A stretch of DNA of 64,000 bases from Lactobacillus sp. (GTDB lineage: Bacteria; Bacillota; Bacilli; Lactobacillales; Lactobacillaceae): contig JAKVKU010000003.1 in the NCBI GenBank assembly GCA_022484695.1, forward strand, positions 1 through 64,000, written 5' to 3'. The translations under genes and the position numbers were made by a program. Positions 18,031 to 25,385 of the stretch are shown here, in pieces. Numbering within the stretch: position 1 is the first letter of the stretch; every line of letters begins with the position of its first letter. Under the pieces are notes generated by a model. That model was given only the letters and a program-made list of their open reading frames with translations. It was not told where the DNA came from and made no database searches.

Positions 18031-19212
18031 CTAAGCTAACTTCTTAGGACCATCGGCAATTTCAGCAATGTAGAAATCAGCATCATAACCAATAGCTGCT
18101 TTATAAGCTTGGCCAACATTAGCGATGAAGTCTTGAATGTGGTCTTCTTTAACGATAGCAATCGCACAACCACCAAAACCAGCGCCGGTCATCCGGGCAC
18201 CCAAGGCACCATTTTCCCACGCACTATGGGCCAGTGTATCCAGCTCCTTACCAGTAACTTCATAGTCATATTCCAAAGAAACATGGGAGGCATTAACTAA
18301 TTTGCCAAAGGTATCGAGGTCGCCTGCTTTAAGGGCATCGGTGGCCAAACCAGTTCGTCGGTTTTCAAAAACAGCATGACGGGCCCGCCGAATCAAGGTA
18401 TCATCGTTAATGGCATAAGTATATTCGTCAAAGGTGTCTTTATTAAGCGCTCCTAATGAATCAACTTTGAAGACGGTATTGATACGTTTCAAGGCTTCTT
18501 CACATTCGCTGCGCCGTTCATTGTATTTAGAATCAGCTAATTCCCGGCGTTTGTTGGTATTCATAATGATAATTTTATAATCTTGCAATTTAATTGGGAC
18601 CAATTCGTATTTCAACGTATTGGTGTCTAACAAGATGGCGTGATCTTTTTGACCCATCCCCACGGCGAATTGGTCCATAATGCCAGAATTAACGCCGATA
18701 AATTTATTTTCAACTTCCATCCCAATTTTGACCACATCAACTTGATCAATAGTTAAGTTGAACTGATCGGTTAGAATTTTACCGAATAGCATTTCAATCG
18801 ATGCAGAAGAAGACAAACCAGAACCATTAGGCAAATTACCATTTACAAAAATATCAAAACCATGATCTAATTGATAACCATGTTCTTTGAAGAAATGAAA
18901 AACACCCTTGGGGTAGTTCGCCCAGTTGTCCTTTTTATCATAACTTAAATTTGTTAACTCAAATTCAATAACTCCTAATTTAGGAAAATTGGCGGAATAA
19001 AGCCGCACGGTTTGATCTGTTCTTGGGGCAACGGCTGCATAAGTCCCTAAGCTAATGGCACATGGGAAAACCCGGCCACCGTTATAATCGGTGTGTTCCC
19101 CGATCAAATTGATCCGACCTGGGGCAAAATAAGTACCAACAGAATTGGTATTGAATTGAGCTTTAAAATCTGCCTTTAAAGATTCGACAGTGATTGCTTG
19201 TGTATCAGACAT
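18031..19212 (-). CDS. galK: galactokinase
   Basis: It phosphorylates galactose to galactose 1-phosphate and starts the Leloir pathway. The 393-residue product has the galactokinase signature GRINLIGEHTDYNGG near residue 28, the ATP loop PNGSGLSSSASIE near 128 and TGAGFGGCAIAI near 340. The ATG at 19212 follows AGGAGAG. First gene of galKET, transcribed from the regulatory region shared with galR; a cre-like site lies in its core promoter. Confidence 0.97.
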   Translation of the reverse strand: MSDTQAITVESLKADFKAQFNTNSVGTYFAPGRINLIGEHTDYNGGRVFPCAISLGTYAAVAPRTDQTVRLYSANFPKLGVIEFELTNLSYDKKDNWANYPKGVFHFFKEHGYQLDHGFDIFVNGNLPNGSGLSSSASIEMLFGKILTDQFNLTIDQVDVVKIGMEVENKFIGVNSGIMDQFAVGMGQKDHAILLDTNTLKYELVPIKLQDYKIIIMNTNKRRELADSKYNERRSECEEALKRINTVFKVDSLGALNKDTFDEYTYAINDDTLIRRARHAVFENRRTGLATDALKAGDLDTFGKLVNASHVSLEYDYEVTGKELDTLAHSAWENGALGARMTGAGFGGCAIAIVKEDHIQDFIANVGQAYKAAIGYDADFYIAEIADGPKKLA

Positions 19213-19283
19213 AATTTTCTCTCCTAATGTGACATATTTTTAAATTGTAGACGCAATTAACTCCTTCTAAAGGATAACCCCTT

Positions 19284-19312
19284 TTTACAAAAAATGTAAG
19301 CGATTTTGTAAA
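19284..19312 (-). promoter_or_regulatory. galKET promoter with cre-like site
   Basis: On the minus strand TTTACA (plus 19307-19312) and TGTAAA (plus 19284-19289) are 17 bases apart. Between and over the -35 lies TGTAAGCGATTTTG (19295-19308); read on the minus strand it matches 12 of 14 positions of the CcpA cre consensus TGWAANCGNTNWCA. Carbon catabolite repression of gal is therefore likely. Confidence 0.55.
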
Positions 19313-19317
19313 TTAAA

Positions 19318-19334
19318 TTACTAAATATTAGTAA
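19318..19334. promoter_or_regulatory. palindrome, candidate GalR operator
   Basis: TTACTAA, a 3-base centre, and TTAGTAA form a perfect inverted repeat 6 bases upstream of the gal -35. Its place between galK and galR makes it the best GalR operator candidate; no second copy was found. Confidence 0.5.
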
Positions 19335-19350
19335 ATGAACTTAAACACTG

Positions 19351-19377
19351 TTTACTTTGTTTAAATTCGTTTATAAT
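19351..19377 (+). promoter_or_regulatory. galR promoter candidate
   Basis: A perfect TATAAT at 19372-19377 with a weak TTTACT at 19351-19356 (15-base spacing). The leader to galR would be about 130 bases. Confidence 0.45.
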
Positions 19378-19515
19378 AGCAGTATCATTCAAGGAGAATT
19401 TCAATCACTTTGATTAAGCCAATTTTACCCAGGATAAGTTCCAGGCGGTTTAACGCCAGCGTTACACTATCATGCATTTAATGTTATGAATACTATTTGA
19501 GAGGAAGTCCTTAAT

Positions 19516-20544
19516 ATGACCACAATTCGCGAAATTGCGGCAAAATCTGGGTATTCACCAGCAACCGTCTCACGCCTATTGAATGATGATCCCACCTTTT
19601 CTATTTCTGATACGGCGAAAGAACGTATTTTGAAAACGGCGCGGAATTTAAATTATTATCAAAATAAATCAATGAAAGGGCCTGGATTTAAAGTCGCCGT
19701 TATTTTTTCAGTGACACCTAGAAAGGAATTAGAAGACGCCTATTACAGCAATTTGCGTCAACATATTTTAACCTCGGGTGCCAACGCCAATATGGTGATG
19801 ACTTTATTCCGTGACCTGAATGAAGTACCCGACAATATCGACGGTATCTTAGCAGTAGGTAGTTTTTCAAAAGCGGAACTTAATAAAATAAAACAATTGT
19901 CTCAGAATATCGTTTTCGTAGATTCTAATCCCGACCCCCACCAGTTCACTTCTGTGCAACCTAATCTAGAATATATCACGGAACATGCGATTGATTTGTT
20001 TCGGGCAGCTGGTAAAACAACCATCGGCTTGATCAGTGGCAAGTATTGGAATGTCAGCACCGGGACTAATCCAGTGGGTGATGTGCGCCGCAAGTACTTT
20101 GAAAGTTATATGCGGCAGTTGAATATTTTTGATAATCGTCTTACTTTTATTGGCCCAGATTTCTCGGTAGAAAGCGGCTATAACTTGGGTATGCAAGTTG
20201 TCCAGCAACTAGGACGAGATTGGTTACCACAAGGTTTTCTGATTGGTTCAGACCCACTGGCTGTCGGGGTATTACAAGCGTTTAATGAAAACAAAATCAC
20301 CGTGCCCCAAGATACGGCCGTGATCAGTGTTAACGACTTGGATATTGCCAAATATGTTTCTCCACCATTAACAACGTTTAAAATTGATCTTCTGGAACTG
20401 GGCCAAGTTGCCATTGATACTTTGCGGGAAATCATCACTTTCCCAGGCACTTCGCATAAAACCATCTTGTTAGATTCGGCCTTGATTGTACGCAAAAGTT
20501 TTATGCCTGAACCTGAGCAATCAACGCCTAACCAAAAAAACTAG
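19516..20544 (+). CDS. galR: LacI/GalR-family transcriptional regulator
   Basis: A 342-residue regulator with an N-terminal helix-turn-helix (TIREIAAKSGYSPATVSRLL, residues 2-21) and a periplasmic-binding-protein-like sugar domain (residues 60-335). It is divergent from galKET, so it most likely controls the Leloir genes and binds galactose or a derivative. The ATG follows GAGAGGAAG. The gene ends in a terminator shared with the convergent tetR. The assignment as GalR rests on position; the ligand is inferred. Confidence 0.85.
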   Translation: MTTIREIAAKSGYSPATVSRLLNDDPTFSISDTAKERILKTARNLNYYQNKSMKGPGFKVAVIFSVTPRKELEDAYYSNLRQHILTSGANANMVMTLFRDLNEVPDNIDGILAVGSFSKAELNKIKQLSQNIVFVDSNPDPHQFTSVQPNLEYITEHAIDLFRAAGKTTIGLISGKYWNVSTGTNPVGDVRRKYFESYMRQLNIFDNRLTFIGPDFSVESGYNLGMQVVQQLGRDWLPQGFLIGSDPLAVGVLQAFNENKITVPQDTAVISVNDLDIAKYVSPPLTTFKIDLLELGQVAIDTLREIITFPGTSHKTILLDSALIVRKSFMPEPEQSTPNQKN

Positions 20545-20568
20545 TCATAATTGGCTAGTTTTTTGGTT
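20530..20568. terminator. bidirectional terminator between galR and tetR
   Basis: AACCAAAAAAACTAG and CTAGTTTTTTGGTT form a near-perfect stem with an A-run before and a T-run after, so it can end transcription from both sides. It overlaps the last codons of galR and reaches the tetR stop. Confidence 0.8.
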
Positions 20569-21187
20569 ATTGCCCTTGTTTTGCTTGGATGACGATATCT
20601 GTCAATTGCTTAGGTGTGAGGGCACGACTTTGTTGAAAGATAAGATACGCCGGTTTTGGGGCCAAAATGGGTTGTTGTGTCAACCAAAAAATAATGAAAT
20701 CAATAATGCCTCTGGTCACGATTTCTTGGGCGAAGGCCACCGGAAAATCTGGCAGTTCGCCAATTGTGGTCGCTGTTTGGGGCAAAACTGTGTTAATGAG
20801 TTGCTGGACCTTTTTCACCAAATTAGCGGCCGGCTCTTTAAGCAGTAAACCTGCCAAGTCCCGTTGGCGATATAAATATTTAAATAATTGATAAAAAGCA
20901 TTATTTTCTAAACCCGTAGCCGCCATCGCGCTAGCCTTTGGTTTTGGAAAACGATTAAAAATTCCCGTAATATCCGTGACGATTTCATTTTCGTAATGGG
21001 TCAACAAATCATACTTATCTAAGTAATGAAGATAAAAAGTACCACGACTGATGGCAGCAGTTTTAGCTAATTGCTGAACACTTAACTTATCAAACCCTTG
21101 AGCTTGAATGAGCTGAACAAAAGCCTTTTGAATTTTAATTTCAGTTTCAAGCATTTTTGTATTCGTTTCGATAATTGTTTCCCCCAC
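20567..21187 (-). CDS. TetR/AcrR-family transcriptional regulator
   Basis: A protein of up to 206 residues with a TetR helix-turn-helix (LSVQQLAKTAAISRGTFYLH, about residues 36-55) and an alpha-helical effector domain of the kind seen in DhaS-like regulators. The GTG at 21187 has no clear ribosome binding site; an in-frame ATG at 21154 is the alternative and would remove 11 residues. It lies 20 bases after the cation efflux gene and is the last gene of the YhgE-efflux-TetR run, so it is probably the autoregulated repressor of that operon. Effector unknown. Confidence 0.8.
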   Translation of the reverse strand: MGETIIETNTKMLETEIKIQKAFVQLIQAQGFDKLSVQQLAKTAAISRGTFYLHYLDKYDLLTHYENEIVTDITGIFNRFPKPKASAMAATGLENNAFYQLFKYLYRQRDLAGLLLKEPAANLVKKVQQLINTVLPQTATTIGELPDFPVAFAQEIVTRGIIDFIIFWLTQQPILAPKPAYLIFQQSRALTPKQLTDIVIQAKQGQ

Positions 21188-21207
21188 TAATGAACAGATT
21201 GCCTATT

Positions 21208-22188
21208 TCAAAATCTATTGAACAATACTTTGGCTGGTTGTGCAATGGCAACCGGCGATTTTTTGAAGGGTTTGACTTGAATACAGCAATACAGAACTGG
21301 ATAGTGCATTTCCAATTCTTTTTGAATACGTTGACAAATGACATAGGCTTGTTGCAAGCTCAATAAATCAGATAGCACAATTTCAGCTTCGACGATAATA
21401 TTACTGCCTGAATAACGGCAATTGACAAAGGTAACCGCTTGAACACCAATCATATTGTTGATACTGTTAATGATTTTTGTTCTAATGATGGGACTAAACC
21501 CATCAGATAGTTTTTCCGCACTGGCACTTAAAATGCGACAGCCATTATAAACAATAAATCCACCTAAAATAATGGCGGCCAAGGGATCGATCCAATTAAT
21601 TTTGAAAATCGCACCCGCTGCAATAGCGATCATCGTGCCGGTTGAAGTTAGCCCATCACCTAAAAAATCACGGGCAGATGCATTTAAAGCGGCACTATGA
21701 ATTTTTTGGCTGATCAATTGATTAACAAGACTCAAGGTAAACATAACCAGAGCCGAGATAGCGGCCATAATGGCGGCTGTCCCCTTTAAGGTTGCTGTTT
21801 GTTCCCCCAAAAGTAAAGTCATTATTTTGGTGCTACCGTTCCAGATACAGATTAACCCGACTAGAAACATGATCAAACCTGAAAGAAACACCGCCAGATT
21901 TTCAAACTGCCAATGGCCCTCTAAATGGTAGCTATCAGAGGGCTTGATGGCAAAGGTTAAACCAACAATTAAAGAAAGTACCGAAATAATGCCGGTTAAA
22001 TTGTTTTGGCCATCCGCAATTAATGCTGTGGCGTGATCCGCCTGCCCCACGATCATCTCAGCTAAGGAAATACCTGTATATACTGCCAAATTAAGCCCCA
22101 ATAACATTCTAGCCTGTTTAACTTTGGTCCGGCTATTGGCGGTTATTTCTCGTGAAATACCAATTGGATTATTGTTGTTTAAAAACAT
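21208..22188 (-). CDS. cation diffusion facilitator family transporter
   Basis: A six-helix metal efflux protein. Membrane segments lie at about residues 22-40, 55-75, 92-112, 125-150, 165-185 and 190-205 of the 326-residue form, followed by a cytoplasmic ferredoxin-like domain. The ATG at 22188 has AAGGG about 10 bases upstream; three further in-frame starts upstream overlap the yhgE end. In the second and fifth helices the metal sites read LIADGQNN and SARDFLGDGLTS, the latter DxxxD rather than the HxxxD of zinc exporters. DxxxD is associated with manganese-type members, so Mn or Fe export is plausible but unproven. Confidence 0.85.
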   Translation of the reverse strand: MFLNNNNPIGISREITANSRTKVKQARMLLGLNLAVYTGISLAEMIVGQADHATALIADGQNNLTGIISVLSLIVGLTFAIKPSDSYHLEGHWQFENLAVFLSGLIMFLVGLICIWNGSTKIMTLLLGEQTATLKGTAAIMAAISALVMFTLSLVNQLISQKIHSAALNASARDFLGDGLTSTGTMIAIAAGAIFKINWIDPLAAIILGGFIVYNGCRILSASAEKLSDGFSPIIRTKIINSINNMIGVQAVTFVNCRYSGSNIIVEAEIVLSDLLSLQQAYVICQRIQKELEMHYPVLYCCIQVKPFKKSPVAIAQPAKVLFNRF

Positions 22189-22207
22189 CTTTATCATGCC
22201 CTTCATT

Positions 22208-23929
22208 TTACGATGCAAATTCAGCAAAGCGGTGCAAACTTAATTGAAACCGTAGGATGATGGCCAAGTTTAACCCGATCATGATCAAGACCATCAACCA
22301 GATATCGCCTTGAATGACTTGATGGGTTGAAATTACACTGCGTAATGCATTGATTAAATAGGTCATCGGTAACCAAGTATTTAAAGACTGGGCAAAATGG
22401 TTGACTAAAAATGTGGGGTAAAGGCCACCGGAGGCCGCCAATTGCAGGACTAAAACAATTGAAATCAGCCAGGTGCCAAAACCGCCTAATAGTAAGCGCA
22501 GTGCAAAGATCAACGATAAAAACAGCCAAGAGCCTAACAAAATAACTAAGAAAAGTTGTTGCGGCTGGTTGACTTGTAAGTGATTGCCTTGGGTTAATGA
22601 CCAAAACAACAAGACAGCTTGTAAGACACCTACTAAACCCACGACTGCGGCCTTACTCCCCCACCAAGTTAAGGCATATTTGGGCTTTTTATGAGGTAAG
22701 AAGGCATCATACATGGTACCAATGGCAATTCCCCCCACATATAAACCGATGGCAATGGCAAAAGGTGCCATACCGGTGCCATTATTGGGTACTTTGGCGA
22801 TATCACTGGTATGGGCTTTGACTGGTTGTGCCATGGTGGTGGCATTTATTGGCGCAGTGTGCAGGACTTGTAATTTTTGCACACCGGCTGTTAAACCAGT
22901 GGTCAGTGTTTGGCTCCCGGTTAACAGCCGCTGCGTTCCTTGCGTCAATGTCTGACTACCGGCAACTAGTTGCGCACTGCCCGTTTGTAATGTGGGTAAA
23001 TTAGCGGCTAACGTTTGCAAGCCCTGCCCCAGATTAGCATTACCATTTGCCAAACTGGTGACACCTTGGGCATAGGTTGCAAAACCAGTGGTTAATTGCT
23101 GTGAACCTGCCAATAGCTTGCTGAGGTTTGCAGCACTACTTGGCGGCGTGGCTTGGACAAGCTTGGCTAAACTATTTTGGAGCTGGGTCTGCCCGGCTGT
23201 GAGTTGTGGTGTACGGCTTGTTAATTTGGCCAACCCATTGGTAAGCGTTTGATTGCCTTGTAGTAATTTATCATTACCCGCTTTAACCTGGTTTAACCCA
23301 GAAGATAATGCGGTAGTTCCGCTATGCAACTGTGATTCACCTGCCAAGAGATTTTGGCTTCCAGTTGTTAAGGCAGCACCACCAGCCGCTGCCTGGGCCA
23401 TCCCATTTTTAGCAGCCCCTAACCCCTTCAAGACAATTTGGCTATAAAGGGTCGTGACTTGAGCTGAAACTTTTGCCTTGATGGCAGTTGCTACACCGCT
23501 GGTCATCTTTGAAACAATAAAATTTTGACCAGAGTTGAATTTAAAATACAAAGCCATCGTCTTTGGCTGAGCGGACAAAATCGTCGTCGCGTCCTTTGAA
23601 AAATTGGTGGGAATCGTTAATACCATATAATATTTACCTGATTTTAAGCCGGCTTTAGCTTTTGTTGCGGATACATGTTTGAAATTGAGAGACTGGGATT
23701 TTACCAAGTTAGTTGTCAAATTCCGACCAATGGCCAGATGGCGTTGTTGGTAATCGATGGCCTTATCATGGTCGACAATCGCTACAGGTAAGTTAGCCAT
23801 CTTACCATAGGTATTCCACATTGAAGATAGATAAATAAAACAATAAATCGCCGGGATCAGGGCAATCATCAAAAGCACGACTAACATCATGCGATGCTTT
23901 AACAAATATTTCCATTCACTGACTAACAT
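22208..23929 (-). CDS. YhgE/Pip-family ABC-2-like membrane protein
   Basis: The ATG at 23929 follows AAAGGCGG; the reading frame opens 23 codons earlier without a signal. The 573-residue protein has one N-terminal membrane helix (residues 14-32), a long extracytoplasmic region and a C-terminal group of about five helices (residues 375-570), the YhgE/Pip layout. Residues 180-340 are made of repeated units of the LxxGxxxLxxG kind (for example LLAGESQLHSGTTALSSG), predicted to be helical. L. lactis Pip is a phage receptor component; ESAT-6 secretion EsaA proteins are relatives. It is first in an operon with a metal exporter and TetR. The true substrate is unknown. Confidence 0.85.
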   Translation of the reverse strand: MLVSEWKYLLKHRMMLVVLLMIALIPAIYCFIYLSSMWNTYGKMANLPVAIVDHDKAIDYQQRHLAIGRNLTTNLVKSQSLNFKHVSATKAKAGLKSGKYYMVLTIPTNFSKDATTILSAQPKTMALYFKFNSGQNFIVSKMTSGVATAIKAKVSAQVTTLYSQIVLKGLGAAKNGMAQAAAGGAALTTGSQNLLAGESQLHSGTTALSSGLNQVKAGNDKLLQGNQTLTNGLAKLTSRTPQLTAGQTQLQNSLAKLVQATPPSSAANLSKLLAGSQQLTTGFATYAQGVTSLANGNANLGQGLQTLAANLPTLQTGSAQLVAGSQTLTQGTQRLLTGSQTLTTGLTAGVQKLQVLHTAPINATTMAQPVKAHTSDIAKVPNNGTGMAPFAIAIGLYVGGIAIGTMYDAFLPHKKPKYALTWWGSKAAVVGLVGVLQAVLLFWSLTQGNHLQVNQPQQLFLVILLGSWLFLSLIFALRLLLGGFGTWLISIVLVLQLAASGGLYPTFLVNHFAQSLNTWLPMTYLINALRSVISTHQVIQGDIWLMVLIMIGLNLAIILRFQLSLHRFAEFAS

Positions 23930-24169
23930 TAAAAGACCGCCTTTCAAATTAACACCATGTTCATTGGCTATGGTAATGACTTCTATTGGCAGAGGCAATA
24001 ATCAATATATCGATAATTGTTAAGCAGAAAAATTATTTTTTTGGTACATATCCTGAACCATTCAGATTAAATTTGATTATTGCACTGAACAGTTTTGCCC
24101 AAAGCGTCAATTTAAATAAATGATTATTTGTTGATCAGCAGCCATCCCCGGGCATTCTTTGGCTGGTAT

Positions 24170-24215
24170 AAAAAAGTACGCCTATATCTTCTGTTTCTGA
24201 GAAGATAAGACGTAC
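24170..24215 (-). terminator. orphan intrinsic terminator on minus strand
   Basis: GTACG (24176-24180) pairs with CGTAC (24211-24215) and TATCTTCT (24185-24192) with AGAAGATA (24200-24207), loop GTTTCTG. Six Ts follow on the minus strand (plus 24170-24175); the plus strand has no T-run. No gene precedes it on the minus strand, so it ends either a small RNA or a leader transcript of the yhgE operon. Confidence 0.6.
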
Positions 24216-24302
24216 CTTAACAATAGTATGATGATACAGCTGGTTCGTTAACTAAAATATTTACAATGAAAGATATTTTTCAAATATTTTTTCGTTAAAT
24301 GC

Positions 24303-24333
24303 TTTACCTCAAGTACACTTGAAGTGCTATGGT
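24303..24333 (+). promoter_or_regulatory. MerR-type promoter of aldo/keto reductase gene
   Basis: TTTACC (24303-24308) and TATGGT (24328-24333) are separated by 19 bases instead of 17, and the spacer holds the dyad TCAAGT-AC-ACTTGA (24309-24322). A stretched spacer with a central dyad is the hallmark of MerR-family activation; NmlR/AdhR-like regulators of aldehyde stress use similar sites. No merR gene lies in the window. Confidence 0.8.
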
Positions 24334-24367
24334 TAAGACAATCACAACGAACAAGGAGTGTTGAATT

Positions 24368-25336
24368 TTGAAATATCGGCATTTAGGTAAACAAGGTCTT
24401 AAGGTAAGTGAATTAGCGTTAGGTAGTTGGATGACTGATGTCAGCGATACAGCTAAACAAGATTTGGCAGATCAAAGTATCAAGTTGGCCTATGAACATG
24501 GGATTAATTTTTTTGACTGTGCGGATGCTTATAGTGGTGGTGCTGCTGAGCGTTTTTTAGGTAAAGCCTTAAAAGAATTTCCCCGGCAAGAGTTAGTATT
24601 ATCCAGTAAAGTTTACTTCCCAGTTGGTAAAGGTGTTAACGATCGTGGCCTGTCCCGTAAACATATTTTTGAATCCATTGTGCGATCATTGAAAAATATG
24701 CAAACAGATTACTTAGACTTATATTTCTGCCATCGTTTCGATCCTGAAACACCTCTATTAGAAACGTTACAAGCTTTAAGCGATTTAGTCGACCAAGGAA
24801 AAATTTTATATTATGGTGTCAGCGAATGGACACCCGTTCAAATTTTAGAAGCTCAATTAGTTATCCAGGCCCACGGATTGCATCCGATGTCAGTGATCCA
24901 ACCCCAATATAATATTTTTGATCGTTATATTGAAAATGAAGCCTTGGATGTTTGCGAAAAACTTGGCCTAGGCGTTGTGCCTTTTTCACCGCTATCACAA
25001 GGTTTACTAACTGGTAAATATCGTAAAGGTCAAAAAATTCCAGCAGGTTCTAGAGCAACTTATCAAGACCAAATCAAAGCGTTATTAACGGATGACAATT
25101 TAGACAAGGTTGAAGAACTCGTTAAGATGGCTACTGAGTTAGATACTGACTTGGCAACATTCTCCCTGGCCTGGGCATTGCGCGATTCAAGAATTTCCAG
25201 CTTAATTACTGGTGCCAGCAAGCCTAGTCAATTAAATAACAATTTAAAAGCCATCGATTTAGACATCCCAGAAGAATATTATCAACGGATCGATCAACTA
25301 TTTAACTTTAAGAAATTTCATCGCCAAATTGGCTAA
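24368..25336 (+). CDS. aldo/keto reductase family protein
   Basis: A 322-residue NADPH-dependent TIM-barrel oxidoreductase of the AKR superfamily, near the voltage-gated potassium channel beta-subunit/YghZ branch. The start is a TTG at 24368, 9 bases after AAGGAG. The catalytic set is visible: Asp and Tyr in DCADAYSGGAAE near residue 52, Lys in LSSKVYFP near 80 and His in YFCHRFDP near 118; the cofactor end is ITGASKPSQLNNN near 278. It is a single-gene unit, driven by a MerR-type promoter and closed by its own terminator, which suggests a role in detoxifying reactive carbonyls. Substrate unknown. Confidence 0.9.
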   Translation: MKYRHLGKQGLKVSELALGSWMTDVSDTAKQDLADQSIKLAYEHGINFFDCADAYSGGAAERFLGKALKEFPRQELVLSSKVYFPVGKGVNDRGLSRKHIFESIVRSLKNMQTDYLDLYFCHRFDPETPLLETLQALSDLVDQGKILYYGVSEWTPVQILEAQLVIQAHGLHPMSVIQPQYNIFDRYIENEALDVCEKLGLGVVPFSPLSQGLLTGKYRKGQKIPAGSRATYQDQIKALLTDDNLDKVEELVKMATELDTDLATFSLAWALRDSRISSLITGASKPSQLNNNLKAIDLDIPEEYYQRIDQLFNFKKFHRQIG

Positions 25337-25344
25337 TAATTTGC

Positions 25345-25385
25345 AAAACAACCTTCCTGGTTTAGAACTGGGAAGGTTGTTTTTT
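25345..25385. terminator. bidirectional terminator
   Basis: AAAACAACCTTCC pairs with GGAAGGTTGTTTT around an 11-13 base loop, followed by a T-run. It serves the aldo/keto reductase gene and the convergent GH28 gene, whose stop codon lies in the T-run. Confidence 0.9.

Larger units (their letters stand above)
19213..19515. promoter_or_regulatory. divergent galK / galR control region
   Basis: About 300 bases without a main gene. It holds the galK promoter and cre-like site, a 17-base palindrome, the galR promoter and a roughly 130-base galR leader. The leader has AAGGAG at 19391-19396 followed 13 bases later by a TTG that opens a 23-codon ORF (19410-19481) and a short GGCG/CGCC hairpin near 19444-19457; whether these matter is unknown. 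Confidence 0.6.
23930..24367. other. 438-base intergenic region
   Basis: No convincing protein gene. It holds the start region of the yhgE operon, a minus-strand hairpin with T-run (24170-24215) and the MerR-type promoter of the aldo/keto reductase gene (24303-24333). Between 24240 and 24300 the minus strand has TTGAAA and TATTTT about 18 bases apart, a possible start for a short RNA that would end at the hairpin. Confidence 0.5.

Noticed and set aside
13746-19212. pgm as part of a single galKET-pgm transcript
   Set aside because: A good hairpin with T-run lies between galT and pgm; read-through is possible but a separate unit is more likely.
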